Shown: positions 49,900 through 59,355, counted from the first letter of the stretch. The stretch is 64,000 nt of DNA from Streptomyces sp. LHD-70 (GCF_031157275.1 NZ_JAVIFW010000030.1:1-64000); one strand, 5' to 3'. Notes: a model not told the origin generated them from the sequence alone. Numbers and translations: made by a program.

Positions 49900-51156
49900 C
49901 TACGAGATCGCGCTGCGCAGATCCGCCACGTCGAGCTGTTCCGTGTCGTCGTGCGCGGTCAGGTCGATGACCTCGCCGACGGCCGGGGCATCGGCGTCCG
50001 CGGCGGTGAACTCGGTTTCGGGGGCGGTCACTTCGGCCTCCGCGGGCTCGGTTCGCTTCGCGGCCTGCGCCTCGGCCCGGTGCAGGGCGAGGGCCTCCTC
50101 GCCCACCACGTCCGCGAGGTCGTTGTTCTCGATCGCCCTGACCTCGTCCCGTACGGCCTGCTTGCTCTGATCGGCGTGACCGCTCTGTTCAGCCTGACCG
50201 CTCTGTTCGGCCTGACGGCTCTCTTCGGCCTGACCGCTCTCTTCGGCCTGCGGGCCCGGCGTGGCCTGCGTGCCCGGTGTGGCCTGCGTGCCGAAGAAGT
50301 CGAAGCCGCCGATGGTGCGCCGCACCGGGGTGTACGGGACGACCGCCGCCGCGGCCGCGGCGGGTACGGGGTAGTGACGCGGAGCCGGGGGCGCGGCGGC
50401 CGTACGCAGATGTGCGCCGACCGCCCCGGACTTCCCCTGGGCCGCCTCCGCCCCCTCACGGACCCGCTCGACCGCCGCGTCCCGCCCGGCCCGCGCTCCG
50501 CCGCGTGCCAGGTGGTCGAGCGCGGCGTTGGCCTGGCGGTAGAGCGCGGGGCTCGGGACGCGGGTGGCCGAGGTCCTGACGCCACTGCGGGCGGCGTTGC
50601 TGCCGGTGCTGGTGCCCATGCCGGTGCTGAGGCCGGTGCCGGTGCCGGTGCTGAGGCCCGTGCCGGTGCCGGTGCCCGCGGGCAGCGCCCTCGCGGGCGC
50701 GGACGCCTCGATCGCGAGGCGCCTGCGGCCCTCAAGCGCGCTGGCCCGCTCCGTCTCCGCCGTGGCGTACCGGCGCAGCAGGGCCGCGTGTTCGGACCGC
50801 AGGGCGGCCAGCTCGGTGCGCTTGGAACGGAGTTTGGCCTCCAGCTTGGTGCGCAGCTCGCGCGACTCCTCGAGGTCGGACTCCAGCTCGGCGGTGCGCT
50901 CCTCGTGCTTCCACTCGTCGCTCGCTCTGGCCCGGGTCAGTTCCGCGACGCGCTTGCCGGCGAGCCGGTCCCATCGGCGCATGACGACCGAGCCGACGAC
51001 GGCCGCTGCAGCGGCGGCGCCGACCAGGCCGCGGAGCACCACGGGTTCCGCGACCAGCCAAGCTGCGGCGGCGCAGACCAGCGAGACACCGGCGACCGTC
51101 GAGGGGGGAAGCAGCCTGTGCAGGGGTGGGGAATGGCGGTGACGTCCACGTGGCAT
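49900..51156 (-). CDS. Membrane-anchored coiled-coil protein, unknown function
   Basis: 418 residues. Two hydrophobic helices (about 20-36 and 40-58) are followed by a coiled coil (about 62-145) with heptad Leu/Glu pattern, then low-complexity Gly/Thr (GTGTGLSTGTGTG) and repeated QAEQSG hexapeptides. The C terminus is acidic. The build resembles polarity or scaffold proteins, but no homologue is recognised. The ATG has TAAGTT seven bases upstream and no ribosome site. Confidence 0.75.
   Translation of the reverse strand: MPRGRHRHSPPLHRLLPPSTVAGVSLVCAAAAWLVAEPVVLRGLVGAAAAAAVVGSVVMRRWDRLAGKRVAELTRARASDEWKHEERTAELESDLEESRELRTKLEAKLRSKRTELAALRSEHAALLRRYATAETERASALEGRRRLAIEASAPARALPAGTGTGTGLSTGTGTGLSTGMGTSTGSNAARSGVRTSATRVPSPALYRQANAALDHLARGGARAGRDAAVERVREGAEAAQGKSGAVGAHLRTAAAPPAPRHYPVPAAAAAAVVPYTPVRRTIGGFDFFGTQATPGTQATPGPQAEESGQAEESRQAEQSGQAEQSGHADQSKQAVRDEVRAIENNDLADVVGEEALALHRAEAQAAKRTEPAEAEVTAPETEFTAADADAPAVGEVIDLTAHDDTEQLDVADLRSAIS
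50161..50250 (-). repeat. 18-bp in-frame repeats in the coiled-coil gene
   Basis: Five 18-bp units encode the hexapeptides QAEESG, QAEESR, QAEQSG, QAEQSG and HADQSK. The high DNA identity of the units suggests recent expansion by slippage. Confidence 0.9.
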
Positions 51157-51299
51157 GGCCAGAAACTTACCGCGCGTGCACGACGGGCGAACCCCCGCCC
51201 GGGAATCTGTTCCCTTGTGGTTACGTACGCACCATTCGGTTCAAACAGCAACCACCGGTAACCCGCTCCCGTTCCCCGCCAGTTGAGGCGAACTCAAGA

Positions 51300-52274
51300 T
51301 CATTTCTTGAGCAGGCCCTTTGCCTCCAGGTACTCCTTCGCCGCGTCGGCCTCCTTCACGCGCTCCGCGTCGACCTTGCGGTTGAGTTCCACGAGGTCCT
51401 GCGTCGTCAGCGTCTCGGTGAGCTTCGCGAGCGCGTCCGCTATCGCCTTGTCGCCCGCCTCCTCGGCGTTCACCACGGGAAGGATGTTGTCGGCGTTCTG
51501 CAGCTTCTTGTCGTCCTTCAGCAGGACCAGGTCGAAGTTCTCCAGCGTGGCGTCCGTCGTGGTGGTCAGGACCAGCTGGTCCTCCCCGTCCTTGACGGCC
51601 TGCTTGGCCTGCGGCGTGCCGACGCCCTTGGGGTCGACTCCCGTCACGTCTATGCCGTACGTCTTCTTCAACCCCGGTGCGCAGAACGGCCGGACCTCGC
51701 ATTCGTCACCGGCCGCGATCTTCACCTTCACCTTCGCGCGGCCCAGGTCTGAAAGCGTCTTGAGCTTGTTCTTCTGCGCGTATTCCTTGCTGACCGCGAA
51801 GGCGTTCTGGTCCACCGCGGCCCCGGCGGGAAGCACCTTCAGGCCGCGCGGTTCGGCGAGCTTCTCCAGAGCGGCCACGGTGTCTTCCACATCGCTCGAC
51901 GCGATGGGCTTCGCCTTCGGGCCGTTCTTCTCGGTGTTCAGGAATTCAGCGAGCGTCGCGGCGTATTCCGGGACGACGTCGATGTCGCCCTTCTCCAGGG
52001 ACGGTTCGTAAAGCTCGCGGTTCTCCACCGTCTTGATCGACGTGCTGTATCCCGCGTCTTTCAGCACCTGGGCGTAGAGCTCGGCGAGGACCTTCGACTC
52101 GGTGAATCCGGCCGAACCCACCACCAGCGAGCCCTTCTTGCCGGCGCCGCCCTCGCCGCCCGCGCCCTTGTCCTCCTCCAGGCTCTTGCCGCCGCAGGCG
52201 GTGAGCCCCGCGGCCAGGCCGACCACGGCCACCGTCGCCGCCGCCCTGCGGATGCCCTGCGCGAAGTGCTTCAT
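51300..52274 (-). CDS. Glycine betaine/choline-type ABC transporter, lipid-anchored binding protein
   Basis: 324 residues. Signal peptide and lipobox LTAC (Cys27), then an OpuCC/ProX-type ligand-binding fold beginning LVVGSAGFTESKVLAELYAQVLKDAGY. It would capture an osmolyte (betaine, choline, carnitine) outside the membrane. It is the third gene of a minus-strand operon after two permeases (90-base gap). Confidence 0.9.
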   Translation of the reverse strand: MKHFAQGIRRAAATVAVVGLAAGLTACGGKSLEEDKGAGGEGGAGKKGSLVVGSAGFTESKVLAELYAQVLKDAGYSTSIKTVENRELYEPSLEKGDIDVVPEYAATLAEFLNTEKNGPKAKPIASSDVEDTVAALEKLAEPRGLKVLPAGAAVDQNAFAVSKEYAQKNKLKTLSDLGRAKVKVKIAAGDECEVRPFCAPGLKKTYGIDVTGVDPKGVGTPQAKQAVKDGEDQLVLTTTTDATLENFDLVLLKDDKKLQNADNILPVVNAEEAGDKAIADALAKLTETLTTQDLVELNRKVDAERVKEADAAKEYLEAKGLLKK

Positions 52275-52364
52275 GGGGAATCACCAATCAATGTCGTCAT
52301 GGCCGTTGCCGTACACAAGTCAGCTGCCGTCACAAGTCAGCTGCCGTACGAGAAATCAGTCGTC

Positions 52365-53039
52365 CTACGGGAGCGCTCTGCCCCGCATCGGGTCGAGCAC
52401 CTTGCCGAGGGCCACGAGGACCCCTTCCACAAGCAGCGCGAGTGCCGCCACCAGGACCGCGCCCGCCACCACCTGCGCGGTGTCCTGGAGGTTGAACCCG
52501 GCCGTGATGATCCGGCCGAGGCCACCCTCCCCGGCCATCGCGGCGAGCGTCGCCGTGGCGACCACCTGGACCGCCGCCGAGCGCAGCCCCGTCATGATCA
52601 GCGGGTAGGCCAGCGGGAGTTCCACCCTCAGGAACAGCTGGCGCCCGCTCATCCCCATGCCCCGCGCGGCCTCCACCACCGCCCGGTCGACCTCGCGCAT
52701 CCCGATGTACGCGTTGGTCAGCAGCGGCGGCACCGCGAACAGCACCAGGGCGATCAGCGTCGGCAGGTCGCCGTACCGGCCGAGCGGGGTGAGCGTCAGC
52801 AGCACGAGCACCGCGAGCGTCGGCACCGCGCGGCCCACGTTGGAGATGTTGACCGCGAGCGCACCGCCCTTGCCGAGGTGGCCGAGCCACAGGGCGAGGG
52901 GCAGCGCGATCAGGCAGGCGACGGCCAGGCACGTGCCGCTGAAGTACAGGTGCTCGGCGAGGCGGTGCCCTATCCCCTTCTCCCCCTGCCAGTTGGCGGC
53001 GGTGGTGAGCCAGGTGAAGGCCTCCGACAGCACGTTCAT
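52365..53039 (-). CDS. OpuC-type ABC transporter permease, second subunit
   Basis: 224 residues with about five membrane helices and the binding-protein-dependent EAA loop (VVEAARGMGMSGRQLFLRVELPLAYPLIMTGL). ATG 53039 overlaps the stop of the first permease (ATGA). It forms the channel with its neighbour. Confidence 0.92.
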   Translation of the reverse strand: MNVLSEAFTWLTTAANWQGEKGIGHRLAEHLYFSGTCLAVACLIALPLALWLGHLGKGGALAVNISNVGRAVPTLAVLVLLTLTPLGRYGDLPTLIALVLFAVPPLLTNAYIGMREVDRAVVEAARGMGMSGRQLFLRVELPLAYPLIMTGLRSAAVQVVATATLAAMAGEGGLGRIITAGFNLQDTAQVVAGAVLVAALALLVEGVLVALGKVLDPMRGRALP

Positions 53040-53752
53040 GCGGGCTCGACCACCTTTGCCGTACGGGTGCCGGGCACGCGCCCCGACCGTATGCGCGTCC
53101 AGGGCGTGAGCCACCGCTGCAGGGCGAGCAGCAGCAGGTCGGCGACGACGGCGAGGAGCACACAGAGCACCGAGGCGGTGAGCACCTGCGCCTTGAAGTC
53201 GCTGCGCAGGCCGGACATGATCAGGCCGCCCAGACCGCCGTAGTCCACGATGGCGCCGACCGTGGTCAGGGCGACCGTCGCGACCGTGGCTATCCGCACA
53301 CCCGCGAGCAACGCCGGGAGCGCCAGCGGGAGTTCGACCTCCCACAGCTGCCGCACCGGCCCGTACCCCATCCCGCGCGCGGCCTCGCGGGCCTCCTCCG
53401 GGACGGCTTCCAGCCCCGCCAGGATGTTCCGCACGAGGACCGTCAAGGAATAGAGGACGAGACCCGTCACGACCAGGGCCGCCGAGAGCCCGAACAGCGG
53501 GAGCAGCAGCGAGAACATCGCGAGCGAAGGCACCGAGTAGAGCGCCGTGGTGAGGCCGAGCACCGGGCCCGCGAACGCCTTGCTGCGGCGCGCGAGCAGG
53601 GCGAGCGGCAGGGCGACGGCGAGCCCTATGAGGATCGAGGCGGCCGTGATGCCCACGTGTTGAACCGTGGCGTCGATCAACTCCTGGCTGCGCGTGCGGA
53701 CATACTCCGCGCACACCCAGTCGTTCTCGACCAGGCAGTTCTGTCCGTCCAC
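53036..53752 (-). CDS. OpuC-type ABC transporter permease, first subunit
   Basis: 238 residues. About five membrane helices and the EAA loop (REAARGMGYGPVRQLWEVELPLALPALLAGV). GTG 53752 is chosen because GGAGG lies nine bases upstream. Divergent from the ATPase gene, with 191 bases between that must hold both promoters. The N terminus (QNCLVENDWVCAEYVRTRSQEL) is typical of actinobacterial members. Confidence 0.92.
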   Translation of the reverse strand: MDGQNCLVENDWVCAEYVRTRSQELIDATVQHVGITAASILIGLAVALPLALLARRSKAFAGPVLGLTTALYSVPSLAMFSLLLPLFGLSAALVVTGLVLYSLTVLVRNILAGLEAVPEEAREAARGMGYGPVRQLWEVELPLALPALLAGVRIATVATVALTTVGAIVDYGGLGGLIMSGLRSDFKAQVLTASVLCVLLAVVADLLLLALQRWLTPWTRIRSGRVPGTRTAKVVEPA

Positions 53753-53943
53753 CCGGCCCCACCTCCCCCGCAACCCCGACGGAACTCCGCCCCGAACCCC
53801 TGCCCCGAGCGTGTGAATCCCCGAACATCCGTCTGCCGCAAACTGTTCTGTCGGCGACCCTAAACCCCAGCACTGACAATCGCCGAGAGTCGTAGTTCTG
53901 CCGCAACATGAGGTTCACAGAACGCCCACCACAATGGGGAGCC

Positions 53944-55107
53944 ATGATCCGGTTCGAGCACGTCACCAAGCGGTACGCGGACGGCACCACGGCCGTGGAC
54001 GACCTGTCGTTCGAGGTCGCGGGCGGTGAACTCGTCACGCTCGTGGGCCCGTCGGGCTGCGGCAAGACCACGACGATGAAGATGGTGAACCGGCTGATCG
54101 AGCCCACCTCGGGCCGGATCCTGCTCGACGGCGAGGACATATCCGGCGTCGACCCGGTCGAGCTGCGCCGCCGCATCGGCTATGTCATCCAGCAGGTCGG
54201 CCTGTTCCCGCACAAGACGGTCCTGGACAACACCGCGACCGTCCCGCACCTCCTCGGCGTCAAGCGCGCCAAGGCCCGCGAGCGGGCCGCCGAGCTCCTC
54301 GAACTCGTCGGCCTCGACCCCTCGGTGCACGGCGCGCGCTACCCGGAGCAGCTCTCCGGCGGCCAGCGCCAGCGCGTCGGCGTGGCCCGCGCGCTTGCCG
54401 CCGACCCGCCGGTGCTCCTGATGGACGAGCCGTTCGGAGCGGTCGACCCGGTGGTCCGCGAGCATCTGCAGAACGAGTTCCTGAAGCTCCAGGCCGCCGT
54501 ACGCAAGACGGTGCTGTTCGTCACGCACGACATCGAGGAGGCCGTACGCCTCGGCGACCGCATCGCCGTCTACGGCTCAGGAAGCATCGAGCAGTACGAC
54601 GCCCCGGCCGCCGTCCTCGGTGCTCCCGCCACTCCATACGTCGCCGAATTCGTGGGCGCCGACCGGGGGTTGAAGCGTCTCTCGGTCACGCCGATCGAGG
54701 AGGGCGACCTGCAGCAGCCCCCGGTCGTACGGCTCGACGACCCCCTCGACCGCGCCGCCGAGCAGCTGCGCGGTGAGGGCGCCCACTGGGCCGTCGTCCT
54801 GGACGCGGAGGGCAACCTGCACGGCTGGATCTCCGCCGAGCACACCGGCAGCAAGGGCACGGTGCGCGATCAGGCCCGCCGGATGGAGGCCTGGCTGCCC
54901 GTCGGCGCGTCCCTGAAGCAGGCGTTCGCCACGATGCTGCAGCACGACGCGGGCTGGATCGCCGTCATCGACGAGGACTCCGCGGGCCGCTTCCTCGGCG
55001 TCCTGACCCCCGCGACCCTGCACGAGGCCCTGCGCCGCTCGACCACGGCGGACGCCCGGGACATCTCCCGCGCGGAGGTCGATCTGGAGACGGTCACGGT
55101 CCGCTGA
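53944..55107 (+). CDS. OpuC-type ABC transporter ATPase with CBS domains
   Basis: 387 residues. Walker A GPSGCGKTT, signature LSGGQRQRVG, Walker B LLMDEPFGAVDP, and the H-loop in VTHDIEEA. The C terminus (about 255-375) holds two CBS-like repeats (for example GAHWAVVLDAEGNLHGWIS and DAGWIAVIDEDSAGRFLGVL) that in relatives sense ionic strength or bind c-di-AMP. It is encoded apart from and opposite to its permeases. ATG 53944 gives the canonical MIRFEHVTKRY start. Confidence 0.93.
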   Translation: MIRFEHVTKRYADGTTAVDDLSFEVAGGELVTLVGPSGCGKTTTMKMVNRLIEPTSGRILLDGEDISGVDPVELRRRIGYVIQQVGLFPHKTVLDNTATVPHLLGVKRAKARERAAELLELVGLDPSVHGARYPEQLSGGQRQRVGVARALAADPPVLLMDEPFGAVDPVVREHLQNEFLKLQAAVRKTVLFVTHDIEEAVRLGDRIAVYGSGSIEQYDAPAAVLGAPATPYVAEFVGADRGLKRLSVTPIEEGDLQQPPVVRLDDPLDRAAEQLRGEGAHWAVVLDAEGNLHGWISAEHTGSKGTVRDQARRMEAWLPVGASLKQAFATMLQHDAGWIAVIDEDSAGRFLGVLTPATLHEALRRSTTADARDISRAEVDLETVTVR

Positions 55108-55161
55108 GCCTGCCCTCCCAGGTTGAGCCGCCGCCAAAAACCGACTCCCCTAAGGGAAGCG

Positions 55162-56277
55162 TCACTTGACCGAAAGCCGCTCACTCATCCACACCAGCGC
55201 CGGCGGAATCTCCCGCCGCCACGTGTTGAAGTTGTGGCCGCCGCTGTCGAGGATGATCGAGAACATCCGCGTGGGCGCCCGGCCCTTGTCCAGGAACCTC
55301 TCGGTGTCGGCGTAGTTCCCCTCCCCCTGCTTGCTGCTGGTCGCCAGCAGGGAGACCTCCGGGGGCGGCCGGTGGTCGAGCAGCCACATCAGGTCGGACT
55401 CCCGCTCGACCCGCTTGTCGCCCTGGAAGAGGTCGCCCGTGGTGGCGTCGATGGGCGCCTGGTAGTTGGCGGAGAGCCCCGCTCCGGCGGCGAACCGGTC
55501 CGGGTGCTTCTGAGCGATCTTCAACGCGCAGTAGCCACCGGTGGAGTTGCCGATGACGCCCCAGCTGCCCGGTTCCTCACCGACCCGGTAGTGGCCGGCG
55601 ACCGCGGCGGGCAGGTCCTTCGCGAAGAACGTCTCGGTCTGCGGTCCGTGCGGCACGTCCACGCACTCGGTGTCGCGCGGCGGCACCACGGTCGGCCGCA
55701 GCATGACCAGGATCATCGGCTGCATCTTCCCGCGCTTGGCCTGGTTGTGCGCGGTGGCCGGGTAGCGCAGGCCGTTGAGCAGGTTCTCGGCGGTGCCCGG
55801 GTACCCGGTGATCACGATCGCCGTGGGGAACGTACGCCGCTTGTCCTCGAAGTACTCCGGCGGCAGGTAGACGTACGCGGGCGACCTTATGCCGGACCGC
55901 TCACCGGTCACCTCCACGCGCTGGATCTGGCCACCCACGGTGGGCGTGGAGCCGCCCGCCACCCCGTTCACCGGCTGGGTGCCGAGCACCTTGAGGGCGC
56001 GGTTCGCGCCGCCCGCGCCGTGCTCCACGACCACGCCCATCTCCTGCTCCTGGCCGAAGAGGTCGGCCCAGGACGCGTAGAACTCGAAGGACCGGTTGGC
56101 GGCCAGGCCGAACGTCGCGAAGAGCATCAACTGCGTTGCCCCGAGCGCCAGTACACGTCCGAGCACCGCGCGCCGGTTGCGCCCCGCCAGCTTCGGCCAG
56201 AGCCGGACCGTGCCGAAGAACAGCAGCACGGCCAGCAGGGCGGCCGAGGCAAGGACGAGGTTGCTCTTGAGACCCAT
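55162..56277 (-). CDS. Membrane-anchored alpha/beta-hydrolase (esterase-like)
   Basis: 371 residues. Two or three N-terminal hydrophobic helices (8-28, 43-60) precede an esterase-D-like catalytic domain facing outward. Nucleophile Ser in GNSTGGY, acid in the later third (probably Asp in ERESDLMW), His in SGGHNFNTW. The family includes mycolyltransferase-like (antigen 85) folds. AGGAAC precedes the ATG. It is divergent from the MprF-like gene. Natural substrate unknown; a cell-envelope ester is plausible. Confidence 0.85.
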   Translation of the reverse strand: MGLKSNLVLASAALLAVLLFFGTVRLWPKLAGRNRRAVLGRVLALGATQLMLFATFGLAANRSFEFYASWADLFGQEQEMGVVVEHGAGGANRALKVLGTQPVNGVAGGSTPTVGGQIQRVEVTGERSGIRSPAYVYLPPEYFEDKRRTFPTAIVITGYPGTAENLLNGLRYPATAHNQAKRGKMQPMILVMLRPTVVPPRDTECVDVPHGPQTETFFAKDLPAAVAGHYRVGEEPGSWGVIGNSTGGYCALKIAQKHPDRFAAGAGLSANYQAPIDATTGDLFQGDKRVERESDLMWLLDHRPPPEVSLLATSSKQGEGNYADTERFLDKGRAPTRMFSIILDSGGHNFNTWRREIPPALVWMSERLSVK

Positions 56278-56425
56278 GGGGTGTTCCTGCCTGCGCTTTC
56301 TCCGGGCGCGGCGCGCCTGCCCGGACTCCGATCCTTCGCGGAAAACCGATTCCCTAACGGAACGGTCTGATCCGGCCTCGGTGCCGGATTTCCGGTCCCC
56401 TGCACCGGTTTTCCCGGGCGGAGAG

Positions 56426-56452
56426 TGAACCCGTCTCCCGGAAGCGCCGTCC
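56426..56452 (+). promoter_or_regulatory. SigE-type promoter of the MprF-like gene
   Basis: TGAAC (56426-56430), a 17-base spacer, and CGTCC (56448-56452) match the ECF/SigE pattern GGAAC-N16/17-CGTC except for the first base. Transcription would start near 56460, about 65 bases before the ATG. The S. coelicolor homologue is a reported SigE target. Confidence 0.6.
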
Positions 56453-56523
56453 TAGAGGGCGCAATTTGTCCGGCGTAACCGCAGAAGCCGGGCTCCAGCT
56501 CTCTCGCAGAACTACGGGATGCG

Positions 56524-58434
56524 ATGCCAGTCAGGATAGATGGGGAAATGTCGGGTGGGGTTGCAGTGGCTTCTTCTCGCGGTGCAGAGGCATCCCGCGA
56601 GGTAGAGGCATCCCGCGAGGCAGGGGCTGCGCGCGGTGCGGCCGCAGCTCGCAGACTCCGGCGCCTGATGCGCGGCCCGCGCCCCGAGAAGGTGCCGTCC
56701 CTGGTCGCCACCGCCTGCACCCTCGTGGGCCTCCTGGACATCGCCGCCGGCGTCTTCCCGCGCTTCCGGCACAGCCGCCTGCACGCCATCGCCGAGGTCC
56801 TGCCCGGAGCCCTCGGCCCCTTCGCGGCCGCCCTCGCCCTCAGCGCCGGCGTCCTCCTGCTGCTCCTCGCACACGGCCTCAGGCGCCGCAAGCGGAGGGC
56901 CTGGCGGGCGGCCGTGTTCCTGCTCCCGGCGGGCGCAGTGGCCCAGTTCGCGTACCGGCACTCGCTCATCGGCGTGCTGATCGCGGGCCTGCTGCTCGCC
57001 CTGCTGCTGCGCCACCGGAGCGAGTTCTCCGCCCTGCCCGACCCGCGCAGCCGCTGGCTCGCGCTCGCCAACTTCTTCCTCATGGGCACGTTCTCGCTCG
57101 GCCTCGGCACCCTGATCGTCGCCACCCACCCGCGCAAGGTCGTCGGCGACCCGAGCCTCGCCGACTACCTCACCCATGTCGTGTACGGCCTGTTCGGCGC
57201 CGAGGGCCCCCTGGACTACACCGGGCGGACCGGCTGGACGGTCGGCTACTCGCTCGGCGCCCTCGGCATGCTCACCGCCCTCACCACCGTCTACCTGGCC
57301 TTCCGCCCCGAACACCCGGCGGCCCGGCTCACCGAGGACGACGAGCAGCGCCTGCGCGAACTCCTCGACCGGCACGGCGCCCGCGACTCCCTCGGCCACT
57401 TCGCGCTCCGCCGCGACAAGGGCGTGGTCTTCTCGCCGAGCGGCAAGGCGGCCGTCACGTACCGCGTCGTCTCCGGCGTGATGCTCGCGAGCGGCGACCC
57501 GATCGGCGACGTGGAGGCCTGGCCCGGCGCCATCGAGCGGTTCATGGACGAGGCCAGGAAGCACTCCTGGACCCCGGCCGTCATGGGCTGCTCGGAGACC
57601 GGCGGCGAGGTCTGGACCCGCGAGACCGGCCTCGACGCCCTCGAACTGGGCGACGAGGCGGTGGTGGACGTGGTGGATTTCTCCTTGGCCGGGCGCGCCA
57701 TGCGCAACGTGCGCCAGATGGTCAAGCGCATCGAGCGGAATGGCTACGAGACCCGGGTACGGCGCGTACGTGACCTGAGCGAGGGCGAGTTGGAGCGCGT
57801 GCGGCGCGCCGCCGAGGACTGGCGGGGCACCGACACCGAGCGCGGCTTCTCCATGGCGCTCGGCCGCATCGGCGACCCCACCGACGGCGACTGCCTGATA
57901 GCCACCGCGCACAGACAGACCGAAGTGTCCGGCCCGTACGGCGACTTGAAGGCGATCCTGCACTTCGTGCCCTGGGGCGAGGACGGCGTCTCGCTCGACC
58001 TGATGCGCCGTGACCGCGGCGCCGACCCCGGCATGAACGAACTCCTCATCGTGGCCGCCCTGCAGGCGGCGCCGAAACTCGGCATCGCGCGTGTGTCGCT
58101 CAACTTCGCGATGTTCCGCTCCGCACTCGCGCGCGGTGAGCGGCTCGGCGCGGGACCGGTGCTCCGCACCTGGCGCGGGCTGCTCGTGTTCCTGTCGCGC
58201 TGGTTCCAGATCGAGTCGCTGTACAAGTTCAACGCCAAGTTCCGCCCCCGCTGGGAGCCCCGTTTCGTGGTCTTCCGCAACAACCGGGACCTGCCCCGTA
58301 TCGGCGTCGCCGCGATGCAGGCCGAGGGCTTCGTCACGCTCGCCCTGCCCGGCTTCCTGCGCCCCGGCTCCCGCCCGCGGCGCCCATGCCCGCACACACC
58401 TGCGGCCGCGCCCCAGGACGTAAGGGCGGTCTGA
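56524..58434 (+). CDS. mprF: MprF-like phosphatidylglycerol lysyltransferase (DUF2156)
   Basis: 636 residues, shorter than the about 840 of Staphylococcus MprF. There are about six membrane helices (60-265), then a cytoplasmic DUF2156 aminoacyl-transferase domain (about 280-600) with FALRRDKGVVFSPSGKAAVTYRVVSGVMLASGDPIGD and the C-terminal SLNFAMFRSAL. It would add lysine from tRNA to membrane lipid, lowering negative charge and giving resistance to cationic peptides. The start may be ATG 56524 or 56548; a short repeated EASRE segment follows. Confidence 0.85.
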   Translation: MPVRIDGEMSGGVAVASSRGAEASREVEASREAGAARGAAAARRLRRLMRGPRPEKVPSLVATACTLVGLLDIAAGVFPRFRHSRLHAIAEVLPGALGPFAAALALSAGVLLLLLAHGLRRRKRRAWRAAVFLLPAGAVAQFAYRHSLIGVLIAGLLLALLLRHRSEFSALPDPRSRWLALANFFLMGTFSLGLGTLIVATHPRKVVGDPSLADYLTHVVYGLFGAEGPLDYTGRTGWTVGYSLGALGMLTALTTVYLAFRPEHPAARLTEDDEQRLRELLDRHGARDSLGHFALRRDKGVVFSPSGKAAVTYRVVSGVMLASGDPIGDVEAWPGAIERFMDEARKHSWTPAVMGCSETGGEVWTRETGLDALELGDEAVVDVVDFSLAGRAMRNVRQMVKRIERNGYETRVRRVRDLSEGELERVRRAAEDWRGTDTERGFSMALGRIGDPTDGDCLIATAHRQTEVSGPYGDLKAILHFVPWGEDGVSLDLMRRDRGADPGMNELLIVAALQAAPKLGIARVSLNFAMFRSALARGERLGAGPVLRTWRGLLVFLSRWFQIESLYKFNAKFRPRWEPRFVVFRNNRDLPRIGVAAMQAEGFVTLALPGFLRPGSRPRRPCPHTPAAAPQDVRAV

Positions 58435-58491
58435 GCAGTTCGGGGCCCCGGCCCGTACAGCTCACTCCCCGTACGGGCCTACGCTGGAGGC

Positions 58492-59355
58492 ATGAGTACG
58501 TTGCGTGGCCGTGGCACGGTCGAAGGCCTTCCGGAGTGGGACCGCTGTGCGGTGATGGGAGTCGTCAACGTGACGCCCGACTCCTTCTCCGACGGTGGCC
58601 GCTGGTTCGACACCACGGCCGCCGTCAAGCACGGCCTCGACCTGGTCGCCCAGGGCGCCGACCTGGTCGACGTCGGCGGTGAGTCGACGCGCCCCGGCGC
58701 CAGCCGCGTCGACGAGGACGAGGAGCTGCGCCGGGTCGTGCCCGTCGTGCGCGGCCTCGTCTCGGAGGGCGTCACCGTCTCCGTCGACACCATGCGCGCC
58801 ACCGTCGCGGAGGCCGCGCTCGCCGCGGGCGCCCGCCTCGTCAACGACGTCAGCGGCGGCCTCGCCGACCCCGCGATGATCCCCGCCGTCGCCGCCGCCG
58901 ACGCCCCGTTCGTCGTCATGCACTGGCGCGGCTTCAGCGAGGACATGAACACCCGCGCGGTGTACGAGGACGTCGTCGGCGAGGTCGTCAGCGAGCTCCA
59001 CGCGCGCGTGGAGGCGGTTGTCGCGGGCGGTGTGGCCCCCGAGCGGATCGTCCTCGACCCCGGCCTCGGCTTCGCCAAGGACGCGGAGCACGACCTCGCC
59101 CTGGTCGCCCACATGAAGGAACTGCGCAGCCTCGGCCTGCCGGTCCTGGTCGCCGCCAGCCGGAAGCGTTTCCTCGGCCGGGTCCTGGCCGCCGGCCCGG
59201 ACTCCGCCCCTCCGCCCGCCCGTGAACGCGACGCCGCGACCGCCGCGGTCTCCGCCATCGCCGCCCACGAGGGCGCCTGGGCGGTCCGCGTCCACGAGGT
59301 CAGGGCCACCGCCGACGCCGTCCGCGTAGCCCGCGCCGTAGAAGGAGCCCAGTGA
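58492..59355 (+). CDS. folP: Dihydropteroate synthase
   Basis: 287 residues. Sulfonamide target that joins pABA to dihydropterin pyrophosphate. Signatures: MGVVNVTPDSFSDGG, GGESTRPGA, VNDVSGG, ILDPGLGFAK and AASRKRFLG. TACGCT lies six bases before the ATG and GGAGG only one base away, too close for a ribosome site, so translation is probably leaderless. The next gene overlaps by GTGA. Confidence 0.95.
   Translation: MSTLRGRGTVEGLPEWDRCAVMGVVNVTPDSFSDGGRWFDTTAAVKHGLDLVAQGADLVDVGGESTRPGASRVDEDEELRRVVPVVRGLVSEGVTVSVDTMRATVAEAALAAGARLVNDVSGGLADPAMIPAVAAADAPFVVMHWRGFSEDMNTRAVYEDVVGEVVSELHARVEAVVAGGVAPERIVLDPGLGFAKDAEHDLALVAHMKELRSLGLPVLVAASRKRFLGRVLAAGPDSAPPPARERDAATAAVSAIAAHEGAWAVRVHEVRATADAVRVARAVEGAQ

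Noticed and set aside
56278..56420. SigE-type promoter for the esterase gene on the minus strand
   Set aside because: GGAAT- and GGAAA-like boxes occur but no CGTC lies at the right distance.
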